Source of the DNA: Fibrisoma montanum
Lineage (GTDB): Bacteria; Bacteroidota; Bacteroidia; Cytophagales; Spirosomataceae
Length of the DNA: 64,000 nt
Direction of reading: 5' to 3'
Assembly: GCF_003583365.1 (NCBI RefSeq)
Contig: NZ_QXED01000006.1
Span: 186,001-250,000, forward strand
Part shown: piece after piece, positions 42,241-51,745 of the stretch
Layout of the letters: each line of letters starts with the position of its first letter
Numbering within the stretch: the first letter of the stretch is position 1
Made by a program: the position numbers and the translations under genes
Notes under the pieces: model-generated
The model's input: only the letters and a program-made list of their open reading frames with translations
The model's database searches: none
What the model was told of the DNA's origin: nothing

Positions 42241-44331
42241 TTACGAATTGAAGCTGTCGTCCTCGACGGTGACGATGGTGGCCCCGCTGGCGCTGGGATA
42301 GATCTCCTGCCAGGCTGAGTCAACCGTATTCGCCAGGAGGCTGAAACTGCCCAGGTCCTGCTTGGTGGCCTTGTCGCGCACCACGCCCCGGTAGGCCGTT
42401 GTCGAATTGCCGTTCGTCTGATTGTAGCCGTAGAAGGTCTCACCCAGGCGGGTAGCCGCCGAACAGGTTTCCCAGAACGAGCCGGGCGTCTGACCATTCT
42501 GCCAACCCGGGTCCTGCGCCGGATCGCGGTCGGTCACCACCGATACCTCGGTCTCGGCACTGCCCGTGCGGGTGACGCGGATCAGCAGCGTTTTGATGGC
42601 CCCCGCCCCGGTCTGCGGATCGGCATTGGTGCCGTCGTAGTCGTAGCGCACCTCGATTTTGGTGATGGCATCGGCCACGGACGTATCGCGCACGATGAAC
42701 GACTTTTCGGCCGTAGCGTTGGTCGAGTCCTTGACCACCAGAATGGCCGATCGGGTGTCATTGGTAGCCGTGTTGTTACCCACTGTGACCAATCCCTGCG
42801 CCGAGGCCGATACCCCGCTGACGACCTGCTTGAGGTAGTAGGTGTAGGGGGGCGTGCCGCCGGTGGCCGTAAACTGACGGGAGCCGCCTTCGGGCACTTC
42901 GTCCGGACCCGGCAGGGCGAGCGCCGAACTCGGTGGCGTGTCGGTCAGCGTCAGCTCGTAGTTCTGGGCCGTTGCCGTTACCTGAATCTGAGCGTACTTG
43001 ACGATGCCGCCCGGGAAGGTTACCTTGATCAGGTAGGTACCCGGCAGGATGTTGTTATAATCCCTGCGCGACCAGGTGAACGCCTTGGGGATATCGACGT
43101 CGAAATCATCCATCGTCCGCTCATCGGTCTGCGTCCAGGCGTACTGGCCGGCCAGTTTGGTTACCTGCACCAGCGGAGGCTCGCCCTGGTCGGGATTGGC
43201 CCCTACAGTCAGCGTCTGACCCAACACCCGCGCCCCGGCCTCCAGCTCAGTGGTCTGGCCGTAGGTGAAGGTGAACGTCTTGTCGGCAGAGCCGTAGGCG
43301 TTGGTCGCCCGCAGCGTAATCGTTTCGGCGTCGCCTGGTACCAGCCCGGGGGCCGTACCGGTGAAGCCCCGCAGGCCGTCGAAGATGAGCCAGTTCGGTT
43401 TTGAGACTACCGTGTAGTTGGGCGAGCCCGATGCGGCATCCGGCGTGAGCACCCACGCGTAATCCTGACCCGGCTCGATCTGGTTCGGTTTTACGCCATC
43501 CTGCCAGACCGGCGCGGCCCCATCGGCCCGCACGTAGACGAAGCGGGGCACGAACGCCCCCTGCCCCTGCACGTTGACCCGCACTTCGAGGTTCATGCCA
43601 TCGTCGATGTCGGGGTAAGCGAAGCTGTGGGTGAAAAGGCCATCCGCCTGGGCGTTCATCTCAAAGACACCCGAATTGGGCCAGTTCGTGCCCTCGATAC
43701 CCTGCATGCGCACCTCCAGCTTGGTACCGGGCTTGGGATTGAGTACCTGCGCCCGGATGTTGAGCTGCGAGCGGTCGGTGGTCAGTTTAGGCTCCACCTC
43801 ACCGACCGAGGGTTCTACTTCCGGCTGGAAGATGGTGTCGTCATACTGGTCGGTCAGGGTAAATTCTTTGAGCGACCAGTCGGTAGCGCCTTCGGGCTGG
43901 TAGTAGAGCTGGTAGTCCCCGGCAATCAGCGTGGCCACGTTCGAGAGCTGCTGGTAGGCGCTGGGCTCGGTGGGCCGGTAGTCGGTGATGCCGGCCCGGG
44001 CCGTGTAGCCGGCGGGGCCAAACAGCCGGTAGGCCATGCGCTTAGACAGCGGGTCCATCCACACGGCCATCCAGCCCGTCGAGCGGGTGATGCGGATGTC
44101 GCGCACCGAAGCCGGCCGGCCCGGCACGACGTTGGTCGGCGGCTGAACCACCACCACGCCCCCGCAGTCAGCATCGGCTGTAGCGAAGACCACCCCGTTG
44201 ACGTCGATGATGAAGCCTTCCTTTTTGGGCCGAAACGTGACTTCCAGCCGGGCGGTGTAGCCCAGGGGCGGAATAAAAAACTGCTTTTCGCCGGTGCGCT
44301 TGTTGCGGGCCCGGCCGACAGGTCGTTTCAC
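42241..44331 (-). CDS. Ig-like multidomain phage protein
   Basis: A 696-residue protein begins at GTG 44329-44331, two bases after the stop of the upstream gene. It is the only member of this cluster without a signal peptide: it opens MKRPVGRARNKRTGEKQF. Several Ig-like domains follow, including a putative He_PIG-type unit (PNWLIFDGLRGFTGTAPGLVPGDAETITLRATN). Such domains are common accessory adhesins on virions. Confidence 0.7.
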   Translation of the reverse strand: MKRPVGRARNKRTGEKQFFIPPLGYTARLEVTFRPKKEGFIIDVNGVVFATADADCGGVVVVQPPTNVVPGRPASVRDIRITRSTGWMAVWMDPLSKRMAYRLFGPAGYTARAGITDYRPTEPSAYQQLSNVATLIAGDYQLYYQPEGATDWSLKEFTLTDQYDDTIFQPEVEPSVGEVEPKLTTDRSQLNIRAQVLNPKPGTKLEVRMQGIEGTNWPNSGVFEMNAQADGLFTHSFAYPDIDDGMNLEVRVNVQGQGAFVPRFVYVRADGAAPVWQDGVKPNQIEPGQDYAWVLTPDAASGSPNYTVVSKPNWLIFDGLRGFTGTAPGLVPGDAETITLRATNAYGSADKTFTFTYGQTTELEAGARVLGQTLTVGANPDQGEPPLVQVTKLAGQYAWTQTDERTMDDFDVDIPKAFTWSRRDYNNILPGTYLIKVTFPGGIVKYAQIQVTATAQNYELTLTDTPPSSALALPGPDEVPEGGSRQFTATGGTPPYTYYLKQVVSGVSASAQGLVTVGNNTATNDTRSAILVVKDSTNATAEKSFIVRDTSVADAITKIEVRYDYDGTNADPQTGAGAIKTLLIRVTRTGSAETEVSVVTDRDPAQDPGWQNGQTPGSFWETCSAATRLGETFYGYNQTNGNSTTAYRGVVRDKATKQDLGSFSLLANTVDSAWQEIYPSASGATIVTVEDDSFNS

Positions 44332-44333
44332 GA

Positions 44334-46619
44334 TTAGTAGGAGTTTAAAATCAGATCCGCATAGGCCGAAATTCCCGTGCTGGTACCGTCGGTGACGGTC
44401 ACGTTGTCACCCGAAGCGGTGACCGACAGCCCATTGACTGAGTTGACGGCGCTGATCAGCCAGCCCGTACCCGAGATGTAGGCCGCGTTGCTGAGCTGGC
44501 CATTGTAGCCGGACCGACCCATGACGATGTTGCCCACCGCCTTGGAAGCGCCCGATCGGTACAGCGCCGGTATGGCCCCGACGTTGGTGACGCCGGCCGG
44601 CAGCAGGATCTTGAGGGGCTGACCCCGGGCGATGATATCGCCGTTGGCGGTCACGTTAATGCCGCCATTTGCCGAATAGCCGCCCAGGTCGTTGTTTTCC
44701 AGGGTGGGTTTAAGCCCACCACTGCGGTACATATCGACCTTGATGGCCAGGCCGTCCGCGCCCCGGAAGTGGTTGCGGGCGATGTAGGCTCCCACCGTGC
44801 CGAAGGGGCCGTAGTTGCCCGATCCGGTGGGCGTTTCCACGCCGATCGCGTTGCAGTTGATGACGTAGCCCGAGGTTTTGGGGCTGCGGTAAATGAACTG
44901 GTTGTCGGTGATCACCAGCCGGTGGGCATCGCGCACCTGGTTCTCGGTAGCCTCACCACCGCCCAGATCCTCGAAGATGTTGCCGGTAATGGTCACTCCG
45001 TCGGAGTTCAGCAGGTTCCAGTTCCGGGCCCCGTTGCGGGTGGTGATGTAATTGCTTTTAAAGACGACCTGCTTGTTGCTGATCTCAAAGCCCTGGTAGT
45101 GGGCAATGCCCAGCCCAAACTGCACGTCGGCAATGTTGTTCTCAAAGGAAATGCCGACCGCATTGGTGTCCAGCGACCAGATGCTGAAGGCTCCCCAGTT
45201 GGGATCACAATTGTCATATACGGGCGTTCCGTTGGCCTGGTAGCTGATGATGTACTGGGGGGTGCGAACGGCCACGTTGCCCGTGAAGCGGAGATCACGC
45301 ATCTGGCCCTTACCGTTGCCGTAGAACCCGCCGTCGTAGATGGTGTACTCGCCGTTTTTACAGCCCTCGACGTAGTTGCTGTAGCCGTGACAGTTGCGGC
45401 CGTGCTCAAAGTCGATGCCCACGTCCTGCATCCACTTGACGATGTTGCCGTCGACCTCACAGTTGTAGCTGACGCCGGTGTAGATGCCCGAAAAGCACTG
45501 GTAGATAAAGTTGTGGCTCACACGGGTGCCGTTGCCGTCGAAGCCGTTGATGCCGTGGTCACCGTTGTAGAGGAGATTCCTGGCGACAATGCAGTTGTCA
45601 GCGCCGACGATCCCGACGCCAAACGCGGCTCCCCGCCAGCCGTGAATCTCACAGTCGTAGATGCGGATGTTATCGCGCTGAATGGCGCAGATGCCGCCCA
45701 TGGTGTAGCCCTTCACGTCGAGGTGAATCGACTGAATGGTGACGTTCTGATCGGGCAGCAGCAGGTAGCGGCCGTTGTTGCCCCGGACCGTGATGGAGGG
45801 CGCAAACTCCCCGCCGGCGAAGATCCGGGAGGCATGGCCCGTGCCGTAGGTGATCACGTTCTGAGGAATCTCTACTTCACCCGTTACGCGGTAGTTGCCG
45901 GCGGCTACAAACGCAATCTTGGTAACGGGATCATTGGCCGCAGCCAGATAGAAGGCCCGCAGGTTCTGGGTGTCGTCGGTGAGGGAATCGCCCTTGCACC
46001 ACCACAGCGAGTTGAGGGCCGTGTAGCCCACGCGCTTATAGCGGTACCCCGTCAGGCTGTTAATGATGACGGTAGCCCCGTTGTCGGGGGTGGTGAAGTC
46101 GTTATCGTCGCGCCGGAAGACGCCCTCCTTATTTTTGTCAGTGACGATGTAAGCGGCCTGGCTCTGGCCGTCGAGTAGTCCGGCCAGGCGGATCTGGGCC
46201 ATGCTGCGACTCTCCAGCTTGCCGATCAGGGCCGTGCGGGCAGCGGCCGACAGGGGTTTTTCCTCGTCGGAGGTGTTATTGGCCCGCTCCAGGCCGACCT
46301 CCAGGGCGGTGGCCGAATAGGACTTAGGTTTGAACAGGCTGGTGGCCTGCTCGCGGGTGTAGACGTCGTACTTGGGTGCCAGCTGGCCCAGTCGCTGCTG
46401 AAGGCCCACCACGCTCTGGGTATCGATAAACATCCGCTGGGGCGTCTCACCATAGCGCAGGATGAGTTTACTCGAATCGGGCAGGCCGACGATGTTTATC
46501 TGGCCCTGCACGTTGGGCCGGTATTTGGCCGCTTCGGTGAGGTTGGGAACCAGCCGCTGGGCGGTGGCCGAAAACGTTACTAAAAACAGCAGCAGGCTGT
46601 AGAACACGTTACGATTCAT
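44334..46619 (-). CDS. Secreted beta-helix tailspike-like protein
   Basis: A 761-residue protein has a signal peptide ending SATAQ. An N-terminal region with TREQATSLFKPKSY and LERANNTSDEEKPLS is fibre-like (compare LGNVDNTSDANKPIS in the 38037 gene). A long right-handed beta-helix (about 230-640; RVTGEVEIPQNVITYG, DNIRIYDCEIHGW, GTRVSHNFIYQC) resembles pectate-lyase-type tailspikes. A C-terminal domain may trimerise. It overlaps the next gene upstream by 11 bases. It probably recognises or cleaves host glycan. Confidence 0.75.
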   Translation of the reverse strand: MNRNVFYSLLLFLVTFSATAQRLVPNLTEAAKYRPNVQGQINIVGLPDSSKLILRYGETPQRMFIDTQSVVGLQQRLGQLAPKYDVYTREQATSLFKPKSYSATALEVGLERANNTSDEEKPLSAAARTALIGKLESRSMAQIRLAGLLDGQSQAAYIVTDKNKEGVFRRDDNDFTTPDNGATVIINSLTGYRYKRVGYTALNSLWWCKGDSLTDDTQNLRAFYLAAANDPVTKIAFVAAGNYRVTGEVEIPQNVITYGTGHASRIFAGGEFAPSITVRGNNGRYLLLPDQNVTIQSIHLDVKGYTMGGICAIQRDNIRIYDCEIHGWRGAAFGVGIVGADNCIVARNLLYNGDHGINGFDGNGTRVSHNFIYQCFSGIYTGVSYNCEVDGNIVKWMQDVGIDFEHGRNCHGYSNYVEGCKNGEYTIYDGGFYGNGKGQMRDLRFTGNVAVRTPQYIISYQANGTPVYDNCDPNWGAFSIWSLDTNAVGISFENNIADVQFGLGIAHYQGFEISNKQVVFKSNYITTRNGARNWNLLNSDGVTITGNIFEDLGGGEATENQVRDAHRLVITDNQFIYRSPKTSGYVINCNAIGVETPTGSGNYGPFGTVGAYIARNHFRGADGLAIKVDMYRSGGLKPTLENNDLGGYSANGGINVTANGDIIARGQPLKILLPAGVTNVGAIPALYRSGASKAVGNIVMGRSGYNGQLSNAAYISGTGWLISAVNSVNGLSVTASGDNVTVTDGTSTGISAYADLILNSY

Positions 46620-49341
46620 GTATTTGGAAGAATAGTTTACCGGGGAATGGATTCAGATTAGGCGGTACGATCGCGCGGAGCTTGAAGGGCTGCTCATTGA
46701 TTTTCCAGCCGATGGCATCGTTGCGGGTGCCGTCCTGATTGTAGGCGGTGATGTAGAGCTTAGTGTAGTCGCCAAAGGGAATGTCGTAGAGCTGATCATG
46801 GACGATTCCGCCGGGCGGTTGCAGCTTCCAGGTGTTGGTGATCACGTCTGGGGCATCCCAGCAGCGCAGTTCTTCCCACTCCCATTCGTCCTCTTCAGGT
46901 TCATCGGGCTTATCCAGGGCGTCGAGTTTCTTTTTGAGATCGACGATATCCAGCTCGGGCTGAATATCTTCCCGGACGAACGTTCTGGGCGTCTTGAAGA
47001 CGATTGGCCAGGTTTTACTGATTGAATCGTAGTAGGTGATGGCAATGAGCTGCGCCTTGCCGTTGAGTATGCGTAGACTGCGATGCGAATAGAGCCCTGA
47101 TATGACCTCCTCACCGGTTTCACGGCCGGCTTTTACCACCGCATCATAGGTGTCAGGTGGTGGCGGGAACACCCGGGTGTAAGGCTTTTCGCCATTGATC
47201 TTAAAGCCGTCATCTTCCAGGGCAATGGCCAGCCCTTTCGGGTTCGAGCCGATGGCGATTGAGCCATCATCCCGCATCATCATGTAGCCGACGATCTGGG
47301 AGCCGTCTTCATTAGCGAAGAAGATACCCCGCTGCAACTCGTCGGCCTGAAAAACGACGTTGGCCTTCAGGAAAACCGCATCCCGCTGAGCTACCGGATT
47401 GTTGAGCAGGGTTTCGTCGAAGCCGTATTTGAGGAAATCTTTTACCTGCTCGGCCGTGGCCAGCTCATCCTTCTTGGTGGCTGAATTGTAGGTCTTCAGG
47501 TTTTGAAGCCCTATCTCCTCAGTCGTGACGGCTGAATCGGGCGTGTAAATTTTGCCGTACAGCTGATCAGCTGTGCCCTGCTTCAGATAACCCTCGTTGC
47601 GGTGATCCGGAATAGCGGCCTTCGCCCGGATGTTGTTAAACTCAGCCGTGGTGACCGAGCGCAGGATATCGGGTACGGTGTTGTCCCGGCTCTGCACGAC
47701 GGTCGGCTGTTCGATGGTGATGTTGCCGGCCGGCGTAAAGCCCTGCGGGGGAAGCGCATCGCCTGGCTCCTCGTCCTCTTCCGTGTAAAATTCATTCCGG
47801 AGCTGCTCGACAAATTCAAATTTGTGGGAGAACAGCGTATCACCATCTTTAAGCTGACGGATGGATTTGCTAACGATCGAAATGGGTAGCTGCCGGCCGT
47901 TTCGCAGCAGCAGGCGCCAGGGCGACCGGTAGAAGTCGTTGAAAAGCTTCAATTCGTCCAGCCGGCGAAAGCCCGAGGTTACCTCAACCTGCTGCTGCAG
48001 GGTGATATCATAATCGACGAACTGGCCATCTTGCACCTGGTAGCCGACCGGCAAATACCGTTCGGCCTGCTCATAGAAGCGCTGGAGTTCACTGGAGCCT
48101 TTGCCCCAGGTAACGAGCGTTTCAACCACGCCCAGCGAGTTCTGATAAACGAAATAGCGACGATACGGCTCGTGGCGGTACCAGATGATAAACCGGTAGG
48201 GCTCACTGTAGTCCGCGTCAGATGTTTTGATTTTAACGTAGTATTCGACCAGGCGTTTGCCGCCCGGGATGTTGTCGAACACGTCGAGGTGCCCCGGCCC
48301 CACGGCGAAGGTGATCTTCGCGCCCAGCGGCCAGGTCTGATCGGCGTAGGGGGATATAGTATCAGTCGAGCCGTCGTCAAACTTGCGGAACACGTCCAGC
48401 TGCAGGCCTTCGACCGTGGCCCGAGTGTTTAAGAACGTAAGGAATTGGGGTTCATCGGGCCTGACGTACCTCGTTTTGGACCCGAAGCGCAGGGCTTTGT
48501 CATCGGCCGGCGAATCGCGCTGAACGAAAAGCTGCAAATCAAATCCGGCATCGGCTTTATGTACGTAATCCGCTCCGCCGAGGTAGGCTGTCCGGATCTC
48601 GGATTTTTGCATGCGGCCGATCTGGAGGGGTTGCCCCCAGGCCTCGCCGTAGGCCACAAAGTATTTTCGCTGGCTGTTGAACGAGCCACTCGGGTTGAGA
48701 AAGCCCCAGGTTGGCCAGTCGGGCTGCAGCTGGCTGTGCAGGATGCTGCCCACGTCGATGCGGGCCAGCCCGTCCTCATCCGTTTCGATGGGGTACCCGT
48801 TGCCGAGCCGCTCAAAATGGGCGTCCTGGGTGCCATCCGTGCCGGCTTTCTGCACCCAGATTTCAGTGTAGATTGAGTACTGGGTCCGGTACTGGGGATC
48901 ACTGCCCTCGTTGGACTGGGTGATCTTACAATTCGAAGAGGTTGTGGTACCGGAAATGGAAAAGGCTTTGCCGGGCCGCAGGGCCGTAAAGACAATGGTG
49001 CGAACGGCCCCCATAATGGCCGCATGGCAGGTAAAATCCTCCCGGAAGGAAAAGTACTCCTTGAAAAAAGGCTCCAGACTAATCGCGTAGTCTGCCGAGC
49101 CGTCGCCACTGGGGATTTCGTTGGGCTGCACCGGGTTGTCGCGCACGACAAGCTTCTCGGTGCGCCCGTTCCAGCGCAGGTTGATCACGGTACCTTCCGC
49201 GAGCGGTCCCGATAGCTCCAGCAAACTGATCGCGCTGGAGCCGGTCGTAATCAACCGGCCTGATCCGGAGAATGTAAACGACATGCGCCCCCCTTTGGTA
49301 AGTGCATAGCGGTCGGGGGTGCTGACAACGGTGACGGGCAT
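46609..49341 (-). CDS. Large phage structural protein (tail/baseplate with fibre-like tail)
   Basis: The 910-residue protein has no signal peptide. The N-terminal 500 residues are beta-rich and baseplate-like (GRMSFTFSGSGRLITTG, FLTFLNTRATVEGLQLDVF). The C-terminal part has fibre-type elements (TADQLYGKIYTPDSAVTTEEIGLQNLKTY, ATAEQVKDFLKYG), an acidic helix (DKPDEPEEDEWEWEELRCW) and a terminal knob. It probably links the secreted fibre cluster to the tail. Its leader carries a 26-base repeat also found upstream of the gene at 55023-55292. Confidence 0.65.
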   Translation of the reverse strand: MPVTVVSTPDRYALTKGGRMSFTFSGSGRLITTGSSAISLLELSGPLAEGTVINLRWNGRTEKLVVRDNPVQPNEIPSGDGSADYAISLEPFFKEYFSFREDFTCHAAIMGAVRTIVFTALRPGKAFSISGTTTSSNCKITQSNEGSDPQYRTQYSIYTEIWVQKAGTDGTQDAHFERLGNGYPIETDEDGLARIDVGSILHSQLQPDWPTWGFLNPSGSFNSQRKYFVAYGEAWGQPLQIGRMQKSEIRTAYLGGADYVHKADAGFDLQLFVQRDSPADDKALRFGSKTRYVRPDEPQFLTFLNTRATVEGLQLDVFRKFDDGSTDTISPYADQTWPLGAKITFAVGPGHLDVFDNIPGGKRLVEYYVKIKTSDADYSEPYRFIIWYRHEPYRRYFVYQNSLGVVETLVTWGKGSSELQRFYEQAERYLPVGYQVQDGQFVDYDITLQQQVEVTSGFRRLDELKLFNDFYRSPWRLLLRNGRQLPISIVSKSIRQLKDGDTLFSHKFEFVEQLRNEFYTEEDEEPGDALPPQGFTPAGNITIEQPTVVQSRDNTVPDILRSVTTAEFNNIRAKAAIPDHRNEGYLKQGTADQLYGKIYTPDSAVTTEEIGLQNLKTYNSATKKDELATAEQVKDFLKYGFDETLLNNPVAQRDAVFLKANVVFQADELQRGIFFANEDGSQIVGYMMMRDDGSIAIGSNPKGLAIALEDDGFKINGEKPYTRVFPPPPDTYDAVVKAGRETGEEVISGLYSHRSLRILNGKAQLIAITYYDSISKTWPIVFKTPRTFVREDIQPELDIVDLKKKLDALDKPDEPEEDEWEWEELRCWDAPDVITNTWKLQPPGGIVHDQLYDIPFGDYTKLYITAYNQDGTRNDAIGWKINEQPFKLRAIVPPNLNPFPGKLFFQIHES

Positions 49342-49372
49342 GGGGCGAATTTGCCCGCCAGGCTAGTGCTGG

Positions 49373-49398
49373 GCCGCGACACCCGCGATGACGCAGAG
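49373..49398. repeat. 26-base direct repeat, copy A
   Basis: This segment is identical to 55327-55352 (it includes CGACACCCGCGATGACGCAG). It lies 32 bases upstream of the leftward gene starting at 49341 and directly abuts the stop of the gene at 49399. Confidence 0.75.
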
Positions 49399-49899
49399 CT
49401 ACAAATCAATCCAGTCACCCGGATCAACGGCTACCTGGGAAGGAAGCCAAAGCTCAAACGAATACCCCCAGCCGACGGCATTGGGAACCAGGTCAGGAGC
49501 CGGCTCGCCCCGGAATTCAAACTCGGGTTTTATGTTTTTGCCCTGGAATTTACCCCCTGGGGAAAGGCAATCCCGGCGCAGGCGAAACAATACGCTACGG
49601 GCAATTCGCCGGGCTTCGTCCCGGGCCCGACGCTCGTCGAAGACGTCGCCTTTTCGGCATTGCACCAAGACGTTTACCCCGCCCATGATCTTAGCCTGGT
49701 AGTTGTCATGAGCCGTGTCCAGATCATCCAGGTAGGGATCGACAAGGAGAATGGGAAACTCAATCGTGCGCTGCGCCTTTCGGAGCTCGGCCTGGTTTTC
49801 GTCGAGCACGTAGAACCGGCGCGTCGCGTCGGAGTGCCGGATGGCTTTGTGCAAACTGGCCAGCTCGCTGAAGTAATCGATGTACTGCTGCTCGCTCAT
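49399..49899 (-). CDS. Phage structural hypothetical protein
   Basis: This 166-residue protein has a helical start (YIDYFSELASLHKAI) and a later beta-rich region (FEFRGEPAPDLVPNAVGWGYSFELWLP). Its ATG is coupled to the upstream gene by a four-base overlap. The length and position suggest a tail-completion or minor tail protein; no family is recognised. Confidence 0.6.
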   Translation of the reverse strand: MSEQQYIDYFSELASLHKAIRHSDATRRFYVLDENQAELRKAQRTIEFPILLVDPYLDDLDTAHDNYQAKIMGGVNVLVQCRKGDVFDERRARDEARRIARSVLFRLRRDCLSPGGKFQGKNIKPEFEFRGEPAPDLVPNAVGWGYSFELWLPSQVAVDPGDWIDL

Positions 49900-50795
49900 T
49901 TTTTCTTTAGTTTTTCCAGTTCAGCCTCCAGTTCGGCCGCCTGGCGACTTTGCTCGTTGAGCACTTTCAGGGCCAGATAGACGTTGGTCTGCTCAATCTG
50001 CTCAATTTTGGTCACGTCCAGTTTGGCCATGCCGATCGCCACATCAAGCCAGGTCGCTTTCTGGGGCTTGCCAAACCGCACTTTCGTGGGTACCTGGTCG
50101 GTGGGTTCCTCCTCGGCCGGAAAAACGTATTTGAACGCCCGCTGCAGCAGCAGCATCGTGCACGAAAAATTAAACTGAACCAGCGACAGCAGCGCCGGAT
50201 CAAGCTGCTTAAACCGGGTAGCCCGGGCCTCGACGCTATAGGCGTCAAAGGGCTGTCTGACATCGTGGCCAGGCAGCGCATCGGGATTCACCGGCCGGTA
50301 CAGCACGGCCGTCAGTTGCGCCCAATTTCGATCCTGGTAGGCTTTGTAGGCCGAGATGAATTCAGCAAACGTCGACGTACCCAGGCCGGCACTGGGGCCG
50401 GCGTAGACCGTGCGGTGCCGCAGCCATACCGACGGTCGGCCGAATTTGAAGTCGTGCAGCCGGAACTGGGGCACCGGAAACTCAGCGGCCGGATCGATAT
50501 CGCCCACCCACAGCAAGGTTTCCAGCAGGCTGTTGCCCAGATCAACCGTGTAGACAATGGCCTCATCCTCGTAGCCTCTACGCTTTAGAAACGCCCGGTC
50601 AAACAGCCAGCGCTGGTCCCGCCGTTTCATGCCGTAGATTAGCTGCAGGGCCGGAAACAACACCGAAAAATTACCCTCGACCTGTTCCCGGACGCGCATC
50701 AGACCAATCGCCTGGTGGGCTGTCACCTCCGACCAGTTGGATGGGCCTGTAAAGCGCTTCAGGGTGTTGCCCAGGTACAGATCGATCGTGTTCAT
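49896..50795 (-). CDS. Phage hypothetical protein with C-terminal coiled coil
   Basis: The 299-residue protein starts MNTIDLYLGNTLKRFTGPSNWSEVT and ends in a charged coiled coil (LNEQSRQAAELEAELEKLKKK). The central region carries VWLRHRTVYAGPSAGLGTSTFAEF. It overlaps by four bases with both neighbours. Position within the structural operon suggests a tail or assembly protein; no precise role is assigned. Confidence 0.6.
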   Translation of the reverse strand: MNTIDLYLGNTLKRFTGPSNWSEVTAHQAIGLMRVREQVEGNFSVLFPALQLIYGMKRRDQRWLFDRAFLKRRGYEDEAIVYTVDLGNSLLETLLWVGDIDPAAEFPVPQFRLHDFKFGRPSVWLRHRTVYAGPSAGLGTSTFAEFISAYKAYQDRNWAQLTAVLYRPVNPDALPGHDVRQPFDAYSVEARATRFKQLDPALLSLVQFNFSCTMLLLQRAFKYVFPAEEEPTDQVPTKVRFGKPQKATWLDVAIGMAKLDVTKIEQIEQTNVYLALKVLNEQSRQAAELEAELEKLKKK

Positions 50796-51124
50796 GCCGT
50801 AGGGGTTGTCGTTTTGCGGGCCGGCAGAGTGCGGCCGTTCCGGGCTTTCTGTGAGGCTTCCAGCGATGTTAGTCGCTGATCGACAGTCTTGCCCCAGTTG
50901 TCAACCGATTGAGCGAGCTGAACGTTACTGAGCGAGTTCTGATTGAACGCCGTCAAAAGCTTCTCCTGCTGCTGGTCTTGCTTTTCAGTGTGTTTCTGCA
51001 CCACATCCAGCAGCGTCTGGTCTTTCTTTTCATTTGATTTCCAGAGTGTGTACAGACAGAATACCAATACGGCGGCAAAGGGCGATACTTTCAGGATTTC
51101 GGGAATAAGCGTAGTTGCATCCAT
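50792..51124 (-). CDS. Holin-like protein (BhlA/UviB type)
   Basis: The 110-residue protein has one N-terminal transmembrane segment (VSPFAAVLVFCLYTLW) followed by a charged coiled coil (KKDQTLLDVVQKHTEKQDQQQEKLL). This is the layout of BhlA/UviB-like holins. It follows the endolysin by 12 bases, supporting a lysis cassette. Coupled by ATGA to the next gene. Confidence 0.65.
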   Translation of the reverse strand: MDATTLIPEILKVSPFAAVLVFCLYTLWKSNEKKDQTLLDVVQKHTEKQDQQQEKLLTAFNQNSLSNVQLAQSVDNWGKTVDQRLTSLEASQKARNGRTLPARKTTTPTA

Positions 51125-51136
51125 TGTGCTTGGGGG

Positions 51137-51733
51137 TTAGGGGTATAATCGTGAATAGCGGGCGAACTCGCGGGCGAGTTTCAAATCGTAATCGTCGTCG
51201 AGCGTATCGGGCCGGCCCCGGAAGTTGGTGCCGTTATAGCCAAGGGCTAAATCAGGCCAGCGGTGTTCACGCAGATCATCGTCCAGGCGGTTGCTGATCA
51301 GGAATTGGCAGACGGCGTCGAGTTGTTTGCCTTCCGACTCCTTCATGGCATCGACAAACTGGTGAATCGAGCCGTACCCACAAACGCGGTGGTTGAAACC
51401 CATGATCTGGAACATACCCCAGCTGCAGGCTTTCATGGCCGCTTCGGGGGCCAGTTCCATGGCCTGACGGAGCCTTGCGTAATCCCTGGCAACACCCTTG
51501 TTATAGGGATAGGTTGGATCGTAGGGGTGCGACAAGGTTGGGTAGCTGCGGTCATAACGACCACCGGTCAGTTTGCGAAAAATGTGGCCTTCGAAACGAA
51601 TGACAACGCGGCCATCGCGCAAAAAGCCAAGGCCGTTGCTTTCCACTGCCGCCAGTGTCCGGACTTCAGCCACACCGGTCCTGAGCAGCCGGGCCGCTGA
51701 CTTGAAGTCATCCAGGGTGAGAAGTTTGCTCAT
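51137..51733 (-). CDS. Endolysin, N-acetylmuramidase family
   Basis: The 198-residue protein matches the N-acetylmuramidase family (PF11860 type): LAAVESNGLGFL with the catalytic Glu near residue 30, VVIRFEGHIFRKL, SWGMFQIMGFNH and DLALGYNGTNF. No signal peptide is present, so it needs the holin to reach the peptidoglycan. It sits between spanin-like genes and the holin-like gene. Confidence 0.88.
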   Translation of the reverse strand: MSKLLTLDDFKSAARLLRTGVAEVRTLAAVESNGLGFLRDGRVVIRFEGHIFRKLTGGRYDRSYPTLSHPYDPTYPYNKGVARDYARLRQAMELAPEAAMKACSWGMFQIMGFNHRVCGYGSIHQFVDAMKESEGKQLDAVCQFLISNRLDDDLREHRWPDLALGYNGTNFRGRPDTLDDDYDLKLAREFARYSRLYP

Positions 51734-51745
51734 GGTCGGGTTTCG

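Noticed and set aside
42120-42497. Leftward 125-residue frame bridging two fibre-cluster genes
   Set aside because: It overlaps the end of one well-supported gene and the start of the next in another frame, and is Arg/Pro-rich as shadow frames are.
44769-46178. 469-residue rightward frame opposite the beta-helix gene
   Set aside because: The Val/Ala/Asp-rich translation is the antisense of a beta-helix coding sequence, with no recognisable fold or start context.
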